The notes: generated by a model not told the origin, from the letters alone. A DNA stretch of 64,000 nt from Streptomyces sp. NBC_00335 (GCF_036127095.1 NZ_CP108006.1:8113501-8177500), one strand, 5' to 3'. Counted from the stretch's first letter, positions 16,452 to 25,394 are shown. A program made the numbers and translations.

Positions 16452-16761
16452 GGCGTGCTCCCGGAGGGGAAGGCGACGACATTCGCGCGGTGGCTCGTGT
16501 AACTGCCGAGGAACTTGGACTGCCCGTGCTCTTGTGGTCTGCGGAAACGCGTCGCTAGAGTCGTGATTACACGTGTAACACGCTAGGCCTCCTCCCCGGC
16601 TCGCGCAAGCATTTCGGACATACGTTACGAAGCCTTGTCCGTAGTCCTCGGCGCTCGGTACTCAGTGCTCCGCGCCGAGTACTCGGTGCTCGCGCGGCCG
16701 GGGCGGGACCCCGCACCTGAACCCCTCGGGCCCCCGGGCCCAACAGATTGGAAGGGCCGCA
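16452..16761. other. 310-bp divergent intergenic region
   Basis: Separates the HATPase gene from the alpha/beta-hydrolase gene. It holds the promoter and TTACACGTGTAA operator described separately (16532-16578), and downstream of it an imperfect repeat built on CTCGGYGCTCGGTACTCAGTGCTCCGCGC-like units (about 16650-16690, TACTCAGTGCT/TACTCGGTGCT). I see no open frame with coding character. Confidence 0.6.
16532..16578 (+). promoter_or_regulatory. Promoter with TTACACGTGTAA operator upstream of esterase
   Basis: TTGTGG (16532-16537), 18 bp, TAGAGT (16556-16561), then CGTGATTACACGTGTAA. The exact 12-bp palindrome TTACACGTGTAA (16567-16578) would cover the transcription start. The same order of elements occurs on the minus strand before the PAP2 gene at 60407-60453. 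A central CpG palindrome is typical of LacI-family operators; the LacI gene at 18112 is the nearest candidate. Confidence 0.6.
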
Positions 16762-17721
16762 ATGACGCAATCGCTCCCCGCCGCGATCGATCCGGCGGAC
16801 ATGACCTGGCCGCCTCCGCCGTACCGGACCCCCGAGTCCGCCGTCGTGGACGCGGACGGGGTCCGCCGCTTCGAGGGGATCACCTACGCGACCTCGCCCG
16901 GCTACCGTCCGCGGCTGCTCGACGTCCGGGTACCCGCGGGCGAGGGCCCCTTCCCGGCGGTGGTGTGGATCCACGGCGGCGGCTGGCTGGACGGCGACCG
17001 GCGCTACCCGCCGCCGACCGTGCCCGTGGAGCTGCTGCACGGGTCGGTACTGGGGGCCGGGCTGGCCCTCGTCTCGATCGACTACCGGCACAGCCTGGAA
17101 GCCCCGTTCCCGGCCCAGCTGCACGACGTGAAGGCCGCGATCCGCTACGTCCGCCAGTTCGCCTCCGTCCTGGGCATCGACCCGGACCGCATCGGGGTCT
17201 GGGGCGAGTCCGCCGGCGGCCACCTCGCGGCCCTGGCCGGGGTCGTCGGCGCGAACACCCCGGACGCCGCCGAGCTGGAGGGCGCGCACGGAGTGGGCGC
17301 CGGCGACACCGCCGTACGGGCCGTCGTCGACTGGTACGGGGTCTCCGACCTGGTCACCCTCGCCGAGCACCCCATGCCGCCGTTCCCGCCGCTGCCCGGC
17401 GGAGCCGAGTTCCCCGACCCGTACGAAGCCCTCCTCGGCGCGTCCGTCGCCGAACGCCCCGAGCTGGCGCGTGCCGCGAGCCCCGTCACGTACGCCGTCG
17501 AGGGCTCGGACCCGCCGCCGTTCCTGCTGATCCACGGAACCCTGGACGGACTGGTGCCCTACAGCCAGAGCGAGGAGCTCGCCACGGCTCTCGCGAAGGC
17601 CGGGGGCGAGGTCACCTTGACTCCCGTCGAAGGCGCCGACCACATCTTCCTGGGCTCGCCCGACATAGACCGCATCGTCGCCGACAGCGTCGCCTTCCTC
17701 GTCCGCCACTTGACCGCCTGA
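16762..17721 (+). CDS. Alpha/beta hydrolase, HSL/BD-FAE-type esterase
   Basis: 319-residue cytoplasmic esterase. The oxyanion motif VWIHGGGW (about residues 69-76) and the nucleophile GESAGG (Ser150) are present, with Asp in GTLDGLVPY and His in GADHIFLG completing the triad. This is the hormone-sensitive-lipase-like fold used by many acetyl esterases. ATG 16762 follows GGAAGG by 6 bases. The gene has its own promoter carrying the TTACACGTGTAA operator. Natural substrate unknown; acetylated sugars or short-chain esters are plausible. Confidence 0.88.
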   Translation: MTQSLPAAIDPADMTWPPPPYRTPESAVVDADGVRRFEGITYATSPGYRPRLLDVRVPAGEGPFPAVVWIHGGGWLDGDRRYPPPTVPVELLHGSVLGAGLALVSIDYRHSLEAPFPAQLHDVKAAIRYVRQFASVLGIDPDRIGVWGESAGGHLAALAGVVGANTPDAAELEGAHGVGAGDTAVRAVVDWYGVSDLVTLAEHPMPPFPPLPGGAEFPDPYEALLGASVAERPELARAASPVTYAVEGSDPPPFLLIHGTLDGLVPYSQSEELATALAKAGGEVTLTPVEGADHIFLGSPDIDRIVADSVAFLVRHLTA

Positions 17722-18111
17722 ACCCCGGAAAGGTCAACGGCCCGGCCCCGCACCGGCCGCCCCGACACGGGGCGCCGGGCACGGTGCCGGGCCGCTTCCG
17801 GGTGGCCGCCCGTAGGCGCGACGGACGCCGCAAGCGGGTGGAGCGGGACACGGACGCCTGGCGCCATGGCTCGTGTGATCATGTGCCGAAAGGCTCATGG
17901 CGCGTGGACGGCCACGCGCACTGCGCGCGGAACAACCGCTCTCCCGCACCTGGGGGCCGACCCCACCGTCCCGGATTCATGGACTCTCCACGGACCCGTT
18001 CGCGCACCGGCGCCAGGGGCGGACACGGTTCTGGTGGTACCGCCGCCTGGCCGACAGGTCGGAGTGGGGGGTGACGGAACGCGGCACGCCGCAGGTCGTG
18101 CCCCGCCAGGC
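17722..18111. other. 390-bp gap between convergent genes
   Basis: Between the esterase and the convergent LacI gene. It contains a GC-rich stem, CGCCCCG-ACA-CGGGGCG (about 17757-17774), which may terminate the esterase transcript. Nothing else recognised; apparent reading frames here are antisense or GC-driven. Confidence 0.5.
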
Positions 18112-19119
18112 CTACGAGGTCTCGCGCTGGATCAGGACCGCCTCTATCTCGGGCACGGGCGCCGTGGTGCCCGTCTCGATGAGCTCGTGCACGGCGTCGG
18201 CGACCATGGCCGGCGAGGCCAGGTCCAGGCGGATCGAGGTCAGCGGGGGGTCCTGGAGCGCGGAGAGGACCAGGTCGTCGGAGCCCACGACCGCCACGTC
18301 CTGCGGTACGGAGATCCCCTCGGCCCGCAGCGCGTGGAGGAGCAGGGCGGCGTACTCGTCGTTGTACGCGAACACGGAGTCCAGCCCGAGGCTCCGCCAG
18401 CGCCTCGCCAGCGCGGTCGCGGACTCCCGGGTGTACGAGAGCTCCACCGGGGTCACCGTGGCCATGTGGTGGGCGGCGACCGATTCGGCGCCCGCGAGCC
18501 GCGGCGCGGCGAACAGGCCGAGGCCGCGCTCCTGGGGCATGACCACGCCGATACGGGTCCGGCCGCGGGCGATCAGGTGCTCGGCGGCGGTGGCGCCGAT
18601 CAGGGCGTGGTCGAAGCCGATGGTGTGCACGCCCGGGACGGGACGGGAGGCGAAGGCGAGGAGTCCCCGCACCCCGGCGCGCCGCAGCAGCTCCGCGGCC
18701 TGCGCGGTGAGGCGGTCGCCGTCGAGGGCGATGACGGCCGCGGGGCGCAGTTCGGCCCAGGCGCGGGCGGCGTCCAGGGAGTCGGTGAAGCGACCCGCGT
18801 GCAGGACCGCGGTGTAGCCGTGCCGGTCCAGCTCGCTGTGCAGGTCGTCGACCCAGTCGCTGACGAGGCGGCCGACCGCGGAGATCGACGAGGGCATCAG
18901 GACGAGATTGCTGCGGCCGGCCCGCAGGGACCGGGCCGCGGCGTGCGGTACGTAGCCGAGCTGCCGGGCGGCGTCGAGGACGCGCGCGCGGGCGGCTTCG
19001 CCGACGCGGTGGCCCTGGGTGTCGTTGAGGACGAAGGAGACCGTGGCGCGGGACACCCCGGCGAGGCGGGCCACGTCGGCGCTGGTCGGGGACGCCGGAA
19101 CGGGAGTGTCTTTGGCCAT
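18112..19119 (-). CDS. LacI-family transcriptional regulator
   Basis: 335-residue repressor with N-terminal helix-turn-helix (TSADVARLAGVSRATVSFVLNDTQGHRV, residues 12-39), hinge YVPHAAARSLRAG, and a type 1 periplasmic-binding-like domain ending DVAVVGSDDLVLSALQDPPLTSIRLD. ATG 19119 is the family start. It lies behind the carboxylesterase gene in the same direction, separated by a terminator-like hairpin and an AT-rich 50-bp stretch that contains TTACACGAGTTA (19170-19181), a 10/12 match to the TTACACGTGTAA element found elsewhere. I propose it controls itself and those promoters; ligand unknown. Confidence 0.9.
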   Translation of the reverse strand: MAKDTPVPASPTSADVARLAGVSRATVSFVLNDTQGHRVGEAARARVLDAARQLGYVPHAAARSLRAGRSNLVLMPSSISAVGRLVSDWVDDLHSELDRHGYTAVLHAGRFTDSLDAARAWAELRPAAVIALDGDRLTAQAAELLRRAGVRGLLAFASRPVPGVHTIGFDHALIGATAAEHLIARGRTRIGVVMPQERGLGLFAAPRLAGAESVAAHHMATVTPVELSYTRESATALARRWRSLGLDSVFAYNDEYAALLLHALRAEGISVPQDVAVVGSDDLVLSALQDPPLTSIRLDLASPAMVADAVHELIETGTTAPVPEIEAVLIQRETS

Positions 19120-19169
19120 GACGTCGATCGACGCTCCTTTTGATCGGCTCGATACCTTCCTTTCGAAGG

Positions 19170-19181
19170 TTACACGAGTTA
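19170..19181. promoter_or_regulatory. TTACACGAGTTA, degenerate copy of the TTACACGTGTAA element
   Basis: Located 51 bp before the LacI start. Read on the minus strand it is TAACTCGTGTAA, matching TTACACGTGTAA at 10 of 12 positions. Position fits an autoregulatory operator. The adjacent CCTTTCGAAGG (about 19158-19168) is a separate small palindrome. Confidence 0.4.
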
Positions 19182-19194
19182 GATCAAGGGAGCG

Positions 19195-19220
19195 CGGGTC
19201 CGCCCGGATGGGCGGACCCG
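19195..19220 (-). terminator. Terminator-like hairpin after the carboxylesterase
   Basis: CGGGTCCGCCC-GGAT-GGGCGGACCCG, an 11-bp perfect stem with a 4-base loop, 14 bp after the esterase stop codon. No T-run, as usual in high-GC actinobacteria. It should partly insulate the LacI gene from esterase transcription. Confidence 0.6.
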
Positions 19221-19233
19221 GGAGGCGGAGGCG

Positions 19234-20811
19234 TCACCGGGGTGGGTCGAGCGCCCCCTCGTGCAGGCGCAGGGAGTCCCCGGCGAGGTCGTCGAGGGCG
19301 GTCACCACGGAGTCGAAGCGCATCGTGGTGCGGGTGTCCTTCTCGTACGGGCTCCACGTCGGCATGCCCGGATGGTTCGGGTCACCGGTGCGGACGAAGG
19401 CGATCCAGGCCTCGTGCATGGTGTGCGCGAGGCCGTCCCGGACGGCGGGGTCGAGGCCGGCCACCAGGGGTGCGTGCGCCCACTGGTCGAAGTTGGCGAA
19501 GGCGAAGGGCAGTTCGAGGCAGTGCGCCGCTCCGAGCCGGCCGTCGTATGCGGCCGCGGGGAGGTCGAACTGGTAGGCCCACACCGGGTGGCCCGCCGCT
19601 GCCCGCGCTTCGGCCAGCCGGAGGGCCGGCACCCGGAAGAGCTCGTCGGTGATGAGGTCCATCAGGACGCCGGCCGGACCGGCGCCCGGGCGCGCGTGCT
19701 CGTACGCCGCGTAGACGCCGGGGGCCGCCTCGGGGCCGAAGGTCTCCGCGATCCGGTCGGTCACCTGCTCCCGGGAGGCCGCGGCGTAGGCCTCGTTGAG
19801 GGCGAAGCCGAAGTTGGCCTCCTCCCGGGTCCAGCCGATCATCACCTCGATGCCCGCGGCGGCGCCGTGCAGCAGGGCCTGCGCCGGGTGGCGCGGCAGG
19901 GTGACTCCGTCGATCACGGGCAGGAACGGAGTGGGCCAGTACCCCCAGCGCGTGGTCAGCGCGAAGAGCCCGCCCATGGCGCCGATCAGCTCGGGCCAGG
20001 GCACGGCGCGCAGCTCGGCCAGGTTCTTGACCCCGGCGAGCTCCAGGTACGCGGCGGTGCGCTCCCGGTAGGCGTCGGGTGCGGGAAGGTCCAGGCCGAA
20101 GGGCGGGCTCATCAGGATCACCCGCCGGATCAGGTCCTGGGCTTCCGGCAGCCCGGCGAGGGCGGCCGTGGACACCGCGCCGCCCGACTGGCCCGCGACG
20201 GTGATCGAGCCGGGGTCGCCGCCGAAGGCGGAGATGTTCTCCCGTACCCAGCGCAGGGCGGCGAGCTGGTCGGTCAGCCAGTGGTTGGCGCCGGAGCCGT
20301 CCGGCCCGTCCTCGGTGTCGGTGTCCGTGTCCATGTCCGTGAGGAGGTAACCGAGCGGGCCGATGCGGTAGTTGATGCTGACGACGACCAAGTCTCCGTC
20401 GCGGGAGAAGGTCGCGCCGGAGTAGTTCGGCAGCGACCCGGAACCGGAGACGAAGCCGCCGCCGTGGATCCAGACGAGCACGGGCCGCCGGGCGTCGTCG
20501 ACGGCGGGCGTCCAGATGTCGAGGGTCAGGCAGTCCTCGTCGAAGGGCGGCGCACCGTGCCCGCCGAGGACGGGGTCGCCACCCTCCATGTGCATCTGCG
20601 GGGCGCTGGGCCCGTCGGCGGTCGCGTCCCGGGTGCCGCTCCAGCCCGGATGCGGCCGCGCGGGCCGCCAGCGCGACGTGCCGACCGGGGGCGCCGCGTA
20701 GGGCACGGCCCGGAAAACGGCGAGCCCGTCCTCGATCGCGCCGCGGAGCGGGCCCGCGGGCGGATGTGCCACGGGCTGATCGGGCTGATCGGGTCCTGGG
20801 GTGGGTGCCAT
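19234..20811 (-). CDS. Type-B carboxylesterase
   Basis: 525-residue carboxylesterase family protein without signal peptide. N-terminal signature FRAVPYAAPPVG and DCLTLDIWTP, oxyanion VWIHGGGFVSGSG, nucleophile TVAGQSGGA (Ser209), acid in GWTREEANFGF and His in GAAHCLELPF. The insert LTDMDTDTDTEDGPDGSG (about residues 155-172) is an acidic low-complexity loop. ATG 20811 is preceded by AAGGATCG. A good promoter lies 48 bp upstream. Substrate unknown; drug or ester detoxification is as likely as catabolism. Confidence 0.92.
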   Translation of the reverse strand: MAPTPGPDQPDQPVAHPPAGPLRGAIEDGLAVFRAVPYAAPPVGTSRWRPARPHPGWSGTRDATADGPSAPQMHMEGGDPVLGGHGAPPFDEDCLTLDIWTPAVDDARRPVLVWIHGGGFVSGSGSLPNYSGATFSRDGDLVVVSINYRIGPLGYLLTDMDTDTDTEDGPDGSGANHWLTDQLAALRWVRENISAFGGDPGSITVAGQSGGAVSTAALAGLPEAQDLIRRVILMSPPFGLDLPAPDAYRERTAAYLELAGVKNLAELRAVPWPELIGAMGGLFALTTRWGYWPTPFLPVIDGVTLPRHPAQALLHGAAAGIEVMIGWTREEANFGFALNEAYAAASREQVTDRIAETFGPEAAPGVYAAYEHARPGAGPAGVLMDLITDELFRVPALRLAEARAAAGHPVWAYQFDLPAAAYDGRLGAAHCLELPFAFANFDQWAHAPLVAGLDPAVRDGLAHTMHEAWIAFVRTGDPNHPGMPTWSPYEKDTRTTMRFDSVVTALDDLAGDSLRLHEGALDPPR

Positions 20812-20858
20812 GAGTCGATCCTTCCTGGGCCGCGCGCCGAACGCGCGCCGACCCGCCG

Positions 20859-20888
20859 AGAATATGGCGTGAAATCTGCGACCGTCAA
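20859..20888 (-). promoter_or_regulatory. Promoter of the carboxylesterase
   Basis: Minus-strand TTGACG (20883-20888) and TATTCT (20859-20864) with 18-bp spacing, 48 bp before the start codon. The -35 region shares GCGRCCGTCAAT with the salicylyl-CoA promoter at 15826-15837, most simply because both contain the same -35 core. Confidence 0.6.
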
Positions 20889-21058
20889 TGTTTCGCGATA
20901 ACCGGGCTGGGTGGGTGGGATGGGTGTGGCCCGTGCGGGGTGGATGGTCGGGCGGGGCGGATTCGGGCCGTGCGTGCCGCCGCCCGGGTGGGTGCGGCTG
21001 TCCTCCACGTCCGTCCGCCGTAGGGCGATCGCCTGGTCACCGAGCGGATGAGGCATGC

Positions 21059-22341
21059 GTGAAGTCGAGCCGCCCCGTCGGCCGTTGGGTTCTCACCGCG
21101 CTGCTCCTGTGGGCTGCCGTCACGGGTTGCGGCCCACAGCAGAACGGACCGACGAACACCTCGCCGAAGGCCGCCCGCGCGGTCTTCGAACCGCCGGCGA
21201 AGTTCGACGCCGAGGCCGGTGTTCCGATGCCCGAGGAGGCCACCGCCGGGCTCTTCACCCGCAAAGGGCAAGAGGCGGAGCCGGTGAAGAGTCCCGTGGC
21301 GCTTTACGGGGAGAAGGCCTACGTGGGTACGCGGGACCGGCCGCTCGTCTTCGACACCGCCAGCGGCGCCTCGACCGCCCTTGCGCCGGACGTCGCCCCG
21401 GTGACGGATCCGCAGGGCGGGTCCTTCGCGTACCCGGTGGCGATCACGGAGGGCGCGGAGCCGCTGGTCCTCGCTTCGTTCGTGGTGGAGCGGCCCGGGA
21501 CCGGAACGCAGGTCGCACGAACCTCCGTGGAGCTCATGGCGGTTGACGCGGCCGCCGGACGGGTGGCATGGCGGCTGTCGTTGACCGTTCCGGAGTGGGC
21601 GAAGAACGTGCGGAGCCCGCTGAGTGCGCGCATCGTCGGTAGCTCGGGCCATGTCGCAGTCGTGGGGATCGGTGCCTTCGCGCCCTCCGCCCACACCACC
21701 TACGCCATCGACCTCGTGAGCCGTCGAGTGCTGTGGACGCGTGACCTGCTCAGGGCGGAGGTGGTCACGAAGGGCATGGTGGCGGGCATTACCGAGGACG
21801 GGATCGAGAGCGAGTACGGAGCCGTTGCCGGATTCGACCTGGACACCGGAGACCGGCGCTGGCGCGGGGAGGACGGCGAACATCCGGCCGTGGGCACCGG
21901 TGACCGCACCTCGTCGCCGTCTCGTGGAGGAGCACGTCCGACTTCGATCTGATCCGTCGCCGGCTCGTCGACCCGCTGACCGGCGTGGTCCGGCACGTCC
22001 TCCCGGAGGACTTCGGACCCGCCGAGTGTGCCTACGACGGCATCGGCGCACTCGTCTGCTTCGGGAGCCGGGACGGTCGCTCCGTGTGGGCCTTCGATGC
22101 CGCCGGCGGTGAGCTGCTGTGGAAGTTGCCGAACCGGACCGCCTACCGCATCGCGCCGCGCGTGACCGCCGTGTGGCACGGTCGGATCTACGGCAGTACG
22201 GAGAACGGCCCGGTGGCTCTCGATGCCCGCACGGGCGAGGGCCTGCCCACGTCCCCCGGCATCGCACCCTACGCGGTCAACGAGTACGTCGGCCTGGCGC
22301 TCAAGGGGACGGAGGCAGTGGCCTTCCCGGCGGTCGGGTGA
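21059..22341 (+). pseudogene. Beta-propeller lipoprotein broken by a one-base frameshift
   Basis: Two consecutive reading frames make one protein of about 427 residues. The first starts at GTG 21059 (GAGG 6 bases upstream) with signal peptide and lipobox (AAVTGCGPQQ) and runs through PQQ-like repeats (VELMAVDAAAGRVAWRLSL; YAIDLVSRRVLWTRDLL; FDLDTGDRRWRGEDG). At about 21908-21911 coding continues in the next frame (LVAVSWRSTSDFDLIRR ... VWAFDAAGGELLWKLP ... PVALDARTGEGLP) to TGA 22341. Restoring one C in the run at 21909 rejoins the frames. As read, the first frame stops at 21952. It is either a recent inactivation or a sequencing error. Function of the intact protein unknown. Confidence 0.8.
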
Positions 22342-22376
22342 CCACGGCGACCCGCACGGCCGCACCCGGCCGGAAC

Positions 22377-22396
22377 CGGCCCGCTGCGGCGGGCCG
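22377..22396. terminator. Hairpin between convergent genes
   Basis: CGGCCCGC-TGCG-GCGGGCCG, 8-bp stem and 4-base loop, in the 97-bp gap between the propeller gene and the PAP2 gene. Likely bidirectional terminator. Confidence 0.5.
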
Positions 22397-22438
22397 ACCG
22401 GCCCGCCGGGTCGTCGGCCCGGCCGTTGCGGAGGGCGG

Positions 22439-23161
22439 CTAAGTCCAGAGGGTGTCGGCCGCCATGCGTTCGGCCTCCGTTTCCAGCAGGGCGGCGAACG
22501 CCCGCCACAGCAGCAGGCAGGCCCCCACTGCGGCGAGGGCGCCGGCGAAGGTGTCGCTCAGCCACTGGGCGTGCTGCCAGGTGCGGCTCCACATCATGGC
22601 GCCGGTGTAGCCCGCGCCGAACAGCCACCACCAGCGTCGGCCACCCGGCGGGAACAGCACCACCGCGGCTGCCATCACCAGGGCCACCGCGCTGAAGACC
22701 TGGCCGGAGGGGTACGAGCCGTCGTTGACCAGAACCCAGGTGTGCGGGGGTCGCGGCCGGTCGGCCAGCGCCTTGAGCGGCAGCACCAGGAGCACGTTGG
22801 CCACGATTGCGGTCGTGAAGACGAAGAGCGCCGACCGCCAGCGCCCGTACATGCACAGGCAGCCCATCAGCAGCAGCGGCACGACCGTGCCCAGTGGCCC
22901 GCCCAGGCGGTCGAGAACGGTGGCGAACCCGCTGGCGGTGTCCGAGGGCGAGCCCTCCAGCGAAGCGGCCCACGCATCGTCGAGGCCCTGGAAGAAGGGC
23001 TGTTCGTCCACGCGCAGGAGTACTCCCATCAGCACGGACAGCAGGAGGAGTGCCACGCCCCAGGCGAGGGCGTGGCGGGGCGGAGCCGCGGGGACGGGTC
23101 TCCTGGGCGGTTGGAGGGGGATCGGGGGCGGGGTGGGGGCGTGACCGAAGAAGCCGGACAT
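22439..23161 (-). CDS. PAP2-family membrane phosphatase (copy 1)
   Basis: 240-residue integral membrane phosphatase of the PAP2 superfamily, acting on lipid phosphates or undecaprenyl pyrophosphate. Signature motifs: KALADRPRP, SYPSGQVFSAVAL (in place of PSGH, so the second-motif His is Gln) and SRTWQHAQWLSD with the catalytic His. Five or six hydrophobic segments follow a Pro-rich cytoplasmic N-terminus. ATG 23161 is chosen over the long upstream open frame, which crosses 14-bp tandem repeats whose length is not a codon multiple. Paralogue of the gene at 59536-60285. AAGG precedes the start. Confidence 0.85.
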   Translation of the reverse strand: MSGFFGHAPTPPPIPLQPPRRPVPAAPPRHALAWGVALLLLSVLMGVLLRVDEQPFFQGLDDAWAASLEGSPSDTASGFATVLDRLGGPLGTVVPLLLMGCLCMYGRWRSALFVFTTAIVANVLLVLPLKALADRPRPPHTWVLVNDGSYPSGQVFSAVALVMAAAVVLFPPGGRRWWWLFGAGYTGAMMWSRTWQHAQWLSDTFAGALAAVGACLLLWRAFAALLETEAERMAADTLWT

Positions 23162-23240
23162 GGAGGAACCTTTCGCAGCCGCCTTCCCGGCGTGGGGGCG
23201 CACGGGAAGGCGGCGGACGGGCGCGAAGCGCGGGGACGAG

Positions 23241-23367
23241 CGGAAGCGGGCGCATCGAAGCAGCGGCACCGAAGTGGGCGTGCCGAAGTGGGCGTGCGGA
23301 ATTGGGTGTGCCGAAGCGGGCGTGCGGAAGTGGGCGTCTGGAAGTGGGCGTGCCCACGCGGGCGTAC
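23241..23367. repeat. 14-bp tandem repeat array, about nine units
   Basis: Consensus CGAAGTGGGCGTGC. Seven consecutive units run from 23270 to 23367 (23270, 23284, 23298, 23312, 23326, 23340, 23354), with two more degenerate units at 23241 (15 bp) and 23256. Variation is mostly at positions 1, 2 and 6. It lies 80-206 bp upstream of the PAP2 start, in its probable leader. A 14-bp period cannot be a coding repeat. Confidence 0.85.
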
Positions 23368-23616
23368 CCGGGCCGGTTTGCCGAGTCCGGCCGGATCGGC
23401 CGACCCGCACCGAGTCGGCCGAGCGTCCCAGGGTGCGCCGGCCCGAAGGCGCGCCGAAGCCGTGGTCGAGCCCCGCAGGGGTGGGCGGGCTCTGCCGGGG
23501 CGTGGTGGTGGGGTCGGCGCGGTGCGGCACGGAGTATTGCGGAAGCGTGACCGTCGCCACAAGTGCAAGAGGGTTCTCGGCCGGGCCGGACGCGTCCGTA
23601 GGCCGCATTTGGTTGG

Positions 23617-23628
23617 TTACACGTGATC
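23617..23628. promoter_or_regulatory. TTACACGTGATC, half-conserved copy of the palindrome
   Basis: Left half-site TTACACGTG matches TTACACGTGTAA; the right end departs. One of two copies in the PAP2/MFS spacer, 112 bp from the second. Confidence 0.4.
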
Positions 23629-23728
23629 GACCTGGACTTCGTCTAGGGGTCACGATCTGTACGGAGCTCTGCGTCAACCCTTGGCGAGACCGGTGAGTGA
23701 GTGCTACACAGTGTCCAAGCACCTGAAG

Positions 23729-23740
23729 TGACACGTGTAA
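23729..23740. promoter_or_regulatory. TGACACGTGTAA, 11/12 copy of the palindrome
   Basis: One mismatch to TTACACGTGTAA. It lies 273 bp before the MFS start and 568 bp before the PAP2 start; which gene it serves is not clear. No convincing -10/-35 pair was seen next to it. Confidence 0.5.
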
Positions 23741-23754
23741 CAACATCGGGTTAA

Positions 23755-23880
23755 CCGCACAGCAGCCCCACCGCACGGCAGCCCCACCGCACCACAGCAA
23801 CCCCGCACCACAGCAACCCCGCACCGCACCGCCCGCAGGCACCGCACGCACCGCGCCGAGCAACCGCACCGCGTCAGCCG
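23755..23880. repeat. Imperfect CCGCAC/CAGCAACCCC repeats in the MFS leader
   Basis: Units of roughly 16 bp such as CCGCACGGCAGCCCCA and CACCACAGCAACCCCG recur four to five times, then degrade into CCGCAC copies. C-rich and almost free of G-runs on this strand, so little secondary structure is expected. Significance unknown. Confidence 0.5.
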
Positions 23881-24012
23881 CCTCGCGCTCGGCGCGGCAT
23901 TTCCAGGCGACGCCTCGTGCGCAACCGCACCCCCGGCGTCTCCGCCCTCCCCGCGCACCGCACCGGCGGTCCCCCCACGCCACCTCCCCGCTCCGTCCCC
24001 CGAGGAGTCGTC

Positions 24013-25266
24013 ATGGCTACGAACGAGATCATCGACCCGCCCGCCCCGGCGGATCCCGAACCCTCCCGCGGACGCGGGCTCCTGCTGCTCCTGCTCGTCG
24101 CGAACTCCGCGATGATGGCCGTCTACATGGGCGTCGGCTCCGTCCTCCTGCCCACCCAGATCGCCGCGATCGCCGGCGACGACAAGGTGGCGGTACTGGG
24201 CCTCATCGGCGGTATCAGCGCGATCTTCGCCACCGCGTTCAATCCGATCGCCGGCGCCCTCTCCGACCGCAGCGGCCGCCGCAACCCCTGGGTCCTGGGC
24301 GGTGCGATCGGCTCGCTCGTGGGCCTCGCCGTCCTCGGCAGCGTCAGTACCGCGCTGCTCGTCGGGATCGGCTGGTGCCTGGTGCAGGCGACCATGAACA
24401 TCTACCAGGCCGCCGTCACCGCGATCGTGCCCGACCGGGTGCCCGCAGCCCGGCGCGGTACCGCGTCCGCCCTGGTGGGACTGGGCCTGCCCATCGGCGG
24501 CACGGTCGGCGTGCTGATCGCCTCCCAGACTTCGGAGCACCTGCGCACCGGCTACCTCGTCTTCGGCGGGGTCATCGCCGGAGCCGCGCTGCTCCTCACC
24601 TCCTTCTGCCGGGACCTGCCGCGCTCGGAGCCTGCCCCGGACGCGCCCGCCGCTCCCAACGGGGCCCAGATCAAGGCCTTCCTCTCGGCGCTCGCCAACC
24701 ACGACTTCCGATGGGCGTTCATCGGGCGCGCCCTGATGGTCCTCGGGTACTTCTCGGTGGTCGGCTACCAGCTCTACATCCTGGGCGACCACATCGCGCT
24801 CCCCGCGGGGCTGACCCCGCCCGCCGCGATGGCGGTGCTCACCCCCGTGTCGATGGTCGCGATGGCCGTCTCCACGGTGGTCGGCGGGCTGCTGTCCGAC
24901 CGCTGGAACCGCCGCAAGGTGTTCGTCGGAGTCTCGGCCGCCCTCGCCGGGCTGGTCATGGTGGTCCCCGTCGTCAGTCCCACGTGGACGGGCATGCTCG
25001 TGTTCAGCGCGCTCAACGGCCTGGCCTTCGGATGCTTCATGGCCGTCGACACCGCGCTCGTCACCCTGGTGCTGCCCCGGGCCGAGGACGCCGCCCGCGA
25101 CATGGGCGTACTGAACATCGCGAACGCCGGGCCCCAGATCATCGCCCCGTTCGTCGCCTCGGCCGTGGTCACCACCCTGGGCGGCTACACCCCGCTGTTC
25201 CTGGTCGGCGGCGCGCTCTCGCTGATCGGCGCACTGGCGATCCTCCCCATCCGCAGCGTGCGCTGA
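24013..25266 (+). CDS. MFS transporter
   Basis: 417-residue major facilitator with about 12 hydrophobic segments. The loop 2-3 motif is GALSDRSGRRNPW (about residues 76-88), matching the MFS G-x-x-x-D-R-x-G-R-R signature, and a second copy GGLLSDRWNRRKV (about 297-309) opens the C-terminal half. ATG 24013 has GAGGAG 5 bases upstream; the longer open frame from 23917 is rejected. Substrate cannot be inferred; proteins with this look are annotated as sugar or drug transporters. It is divergent from the PAP2 gene across an 851-bp region. Confidence 0.88.
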   Translation: MATNEIIDPPAPADPEPSRGRGLLLLLLVANSAMMAVYMGVGSVLLPTQIAAIAGDDKVAVLGLIGGISAIFATAFNPIAGALSDRSGRRNPWVLGGAIGSLVGLAVLGSVSTALLVGIGWCLVQATMNIYQAAVTAIVPDRVPAARRGTASALVGLGLPIGGTVGVLIASQTSEHLRTGYLVFGGVIAGAALLLTSFCRDLPRSEPAPDAPAAPNGAQIKAFLSALANHDFRWAFIGRALMVLGYFSVVGYQLYILGDHIALPAGLTPPAAMAVLTPVSMVAMAVSTVVGGLLSDRWNRRKVFVGVSAALAGLVMVVPVVSPTWTGMLVFSALNGLAFGCFMAVDTALVTLVLPRAEDAARDMGVLNIANAGPQIIAPFVASAVVTTLGGYTPLFLVGGALSLIGALAILPIRSVR

Positions 25267-25360
25267 TCCGGCCGGACCGGACCCCGTAAAGGTCTCCGAC
25301 CTCGGGTTCCGCCCCCAACCTCCGGGCCGCCCCTCCCGGGCGGCGGCCCGGCCCGCACTC

Positions 25361-25394
25361 CGGCGGGCTCGCGCCGAGGGTCGCGAGCCCGCCG
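25361..25394 (+). terminator. Strong hairpin after the MFS gene
   Basis: A 13-bp perfect stem (25361-25373 with 25382-25394) and 8-base loop, 95 bp after the MFS stop. A second GC stem (GGGCCGCC...GGCGGCCC type) lies just before it at about 25323-25350. Together they form a convincing terminator before the surE gene. Confidence 0.7.

Larger units (their letters stand above)
23162..24012. other. 851-bp divergent regulatory region between PAP2 and MFS genes
   Basis: Contains the 14-bp tandem repeat array (23241-23367), two copies of the ACACGTG element (23617-23628 and 23729-23740), a TTGACG-like box (minus, about 23671-23676) and a CCGCAC-rich imperfect repeat in the MFS leader (23755-23880). 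All frames across the arrays are open, but the repeat period and lack of a start with ribosome site argue against a gene. Confidence 0.6.

Noticed and set aside
16650..16690. A possible insertion-sequence end
   Set aside because: The CTCGGTACTCAGTGCT-like repeats are short and direct, with no transposase or matching inverted end.
20859..20888. Shared operator with the salicylyl-CoA promoter (GCGRCCGTCAAT)
   Set aside because: Most of the similarity is the -35 TTGACGG on the minus strand; the arms of the 15821 palindrome are not conserved here.
23241..23367. CRISPR array
   Set aside because: Units are directly adjacent 14-mers with no unique spacers and no cas genes nearby.
23162..23983. Extending PAP2 copy 1 by 274 codons upstream
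   Set aside because: The stretch crosses a 14-bp tandem repeat (not a multiple of 3), has no motif, and ATG 23161 has a ribosome site and the family N-terminus.
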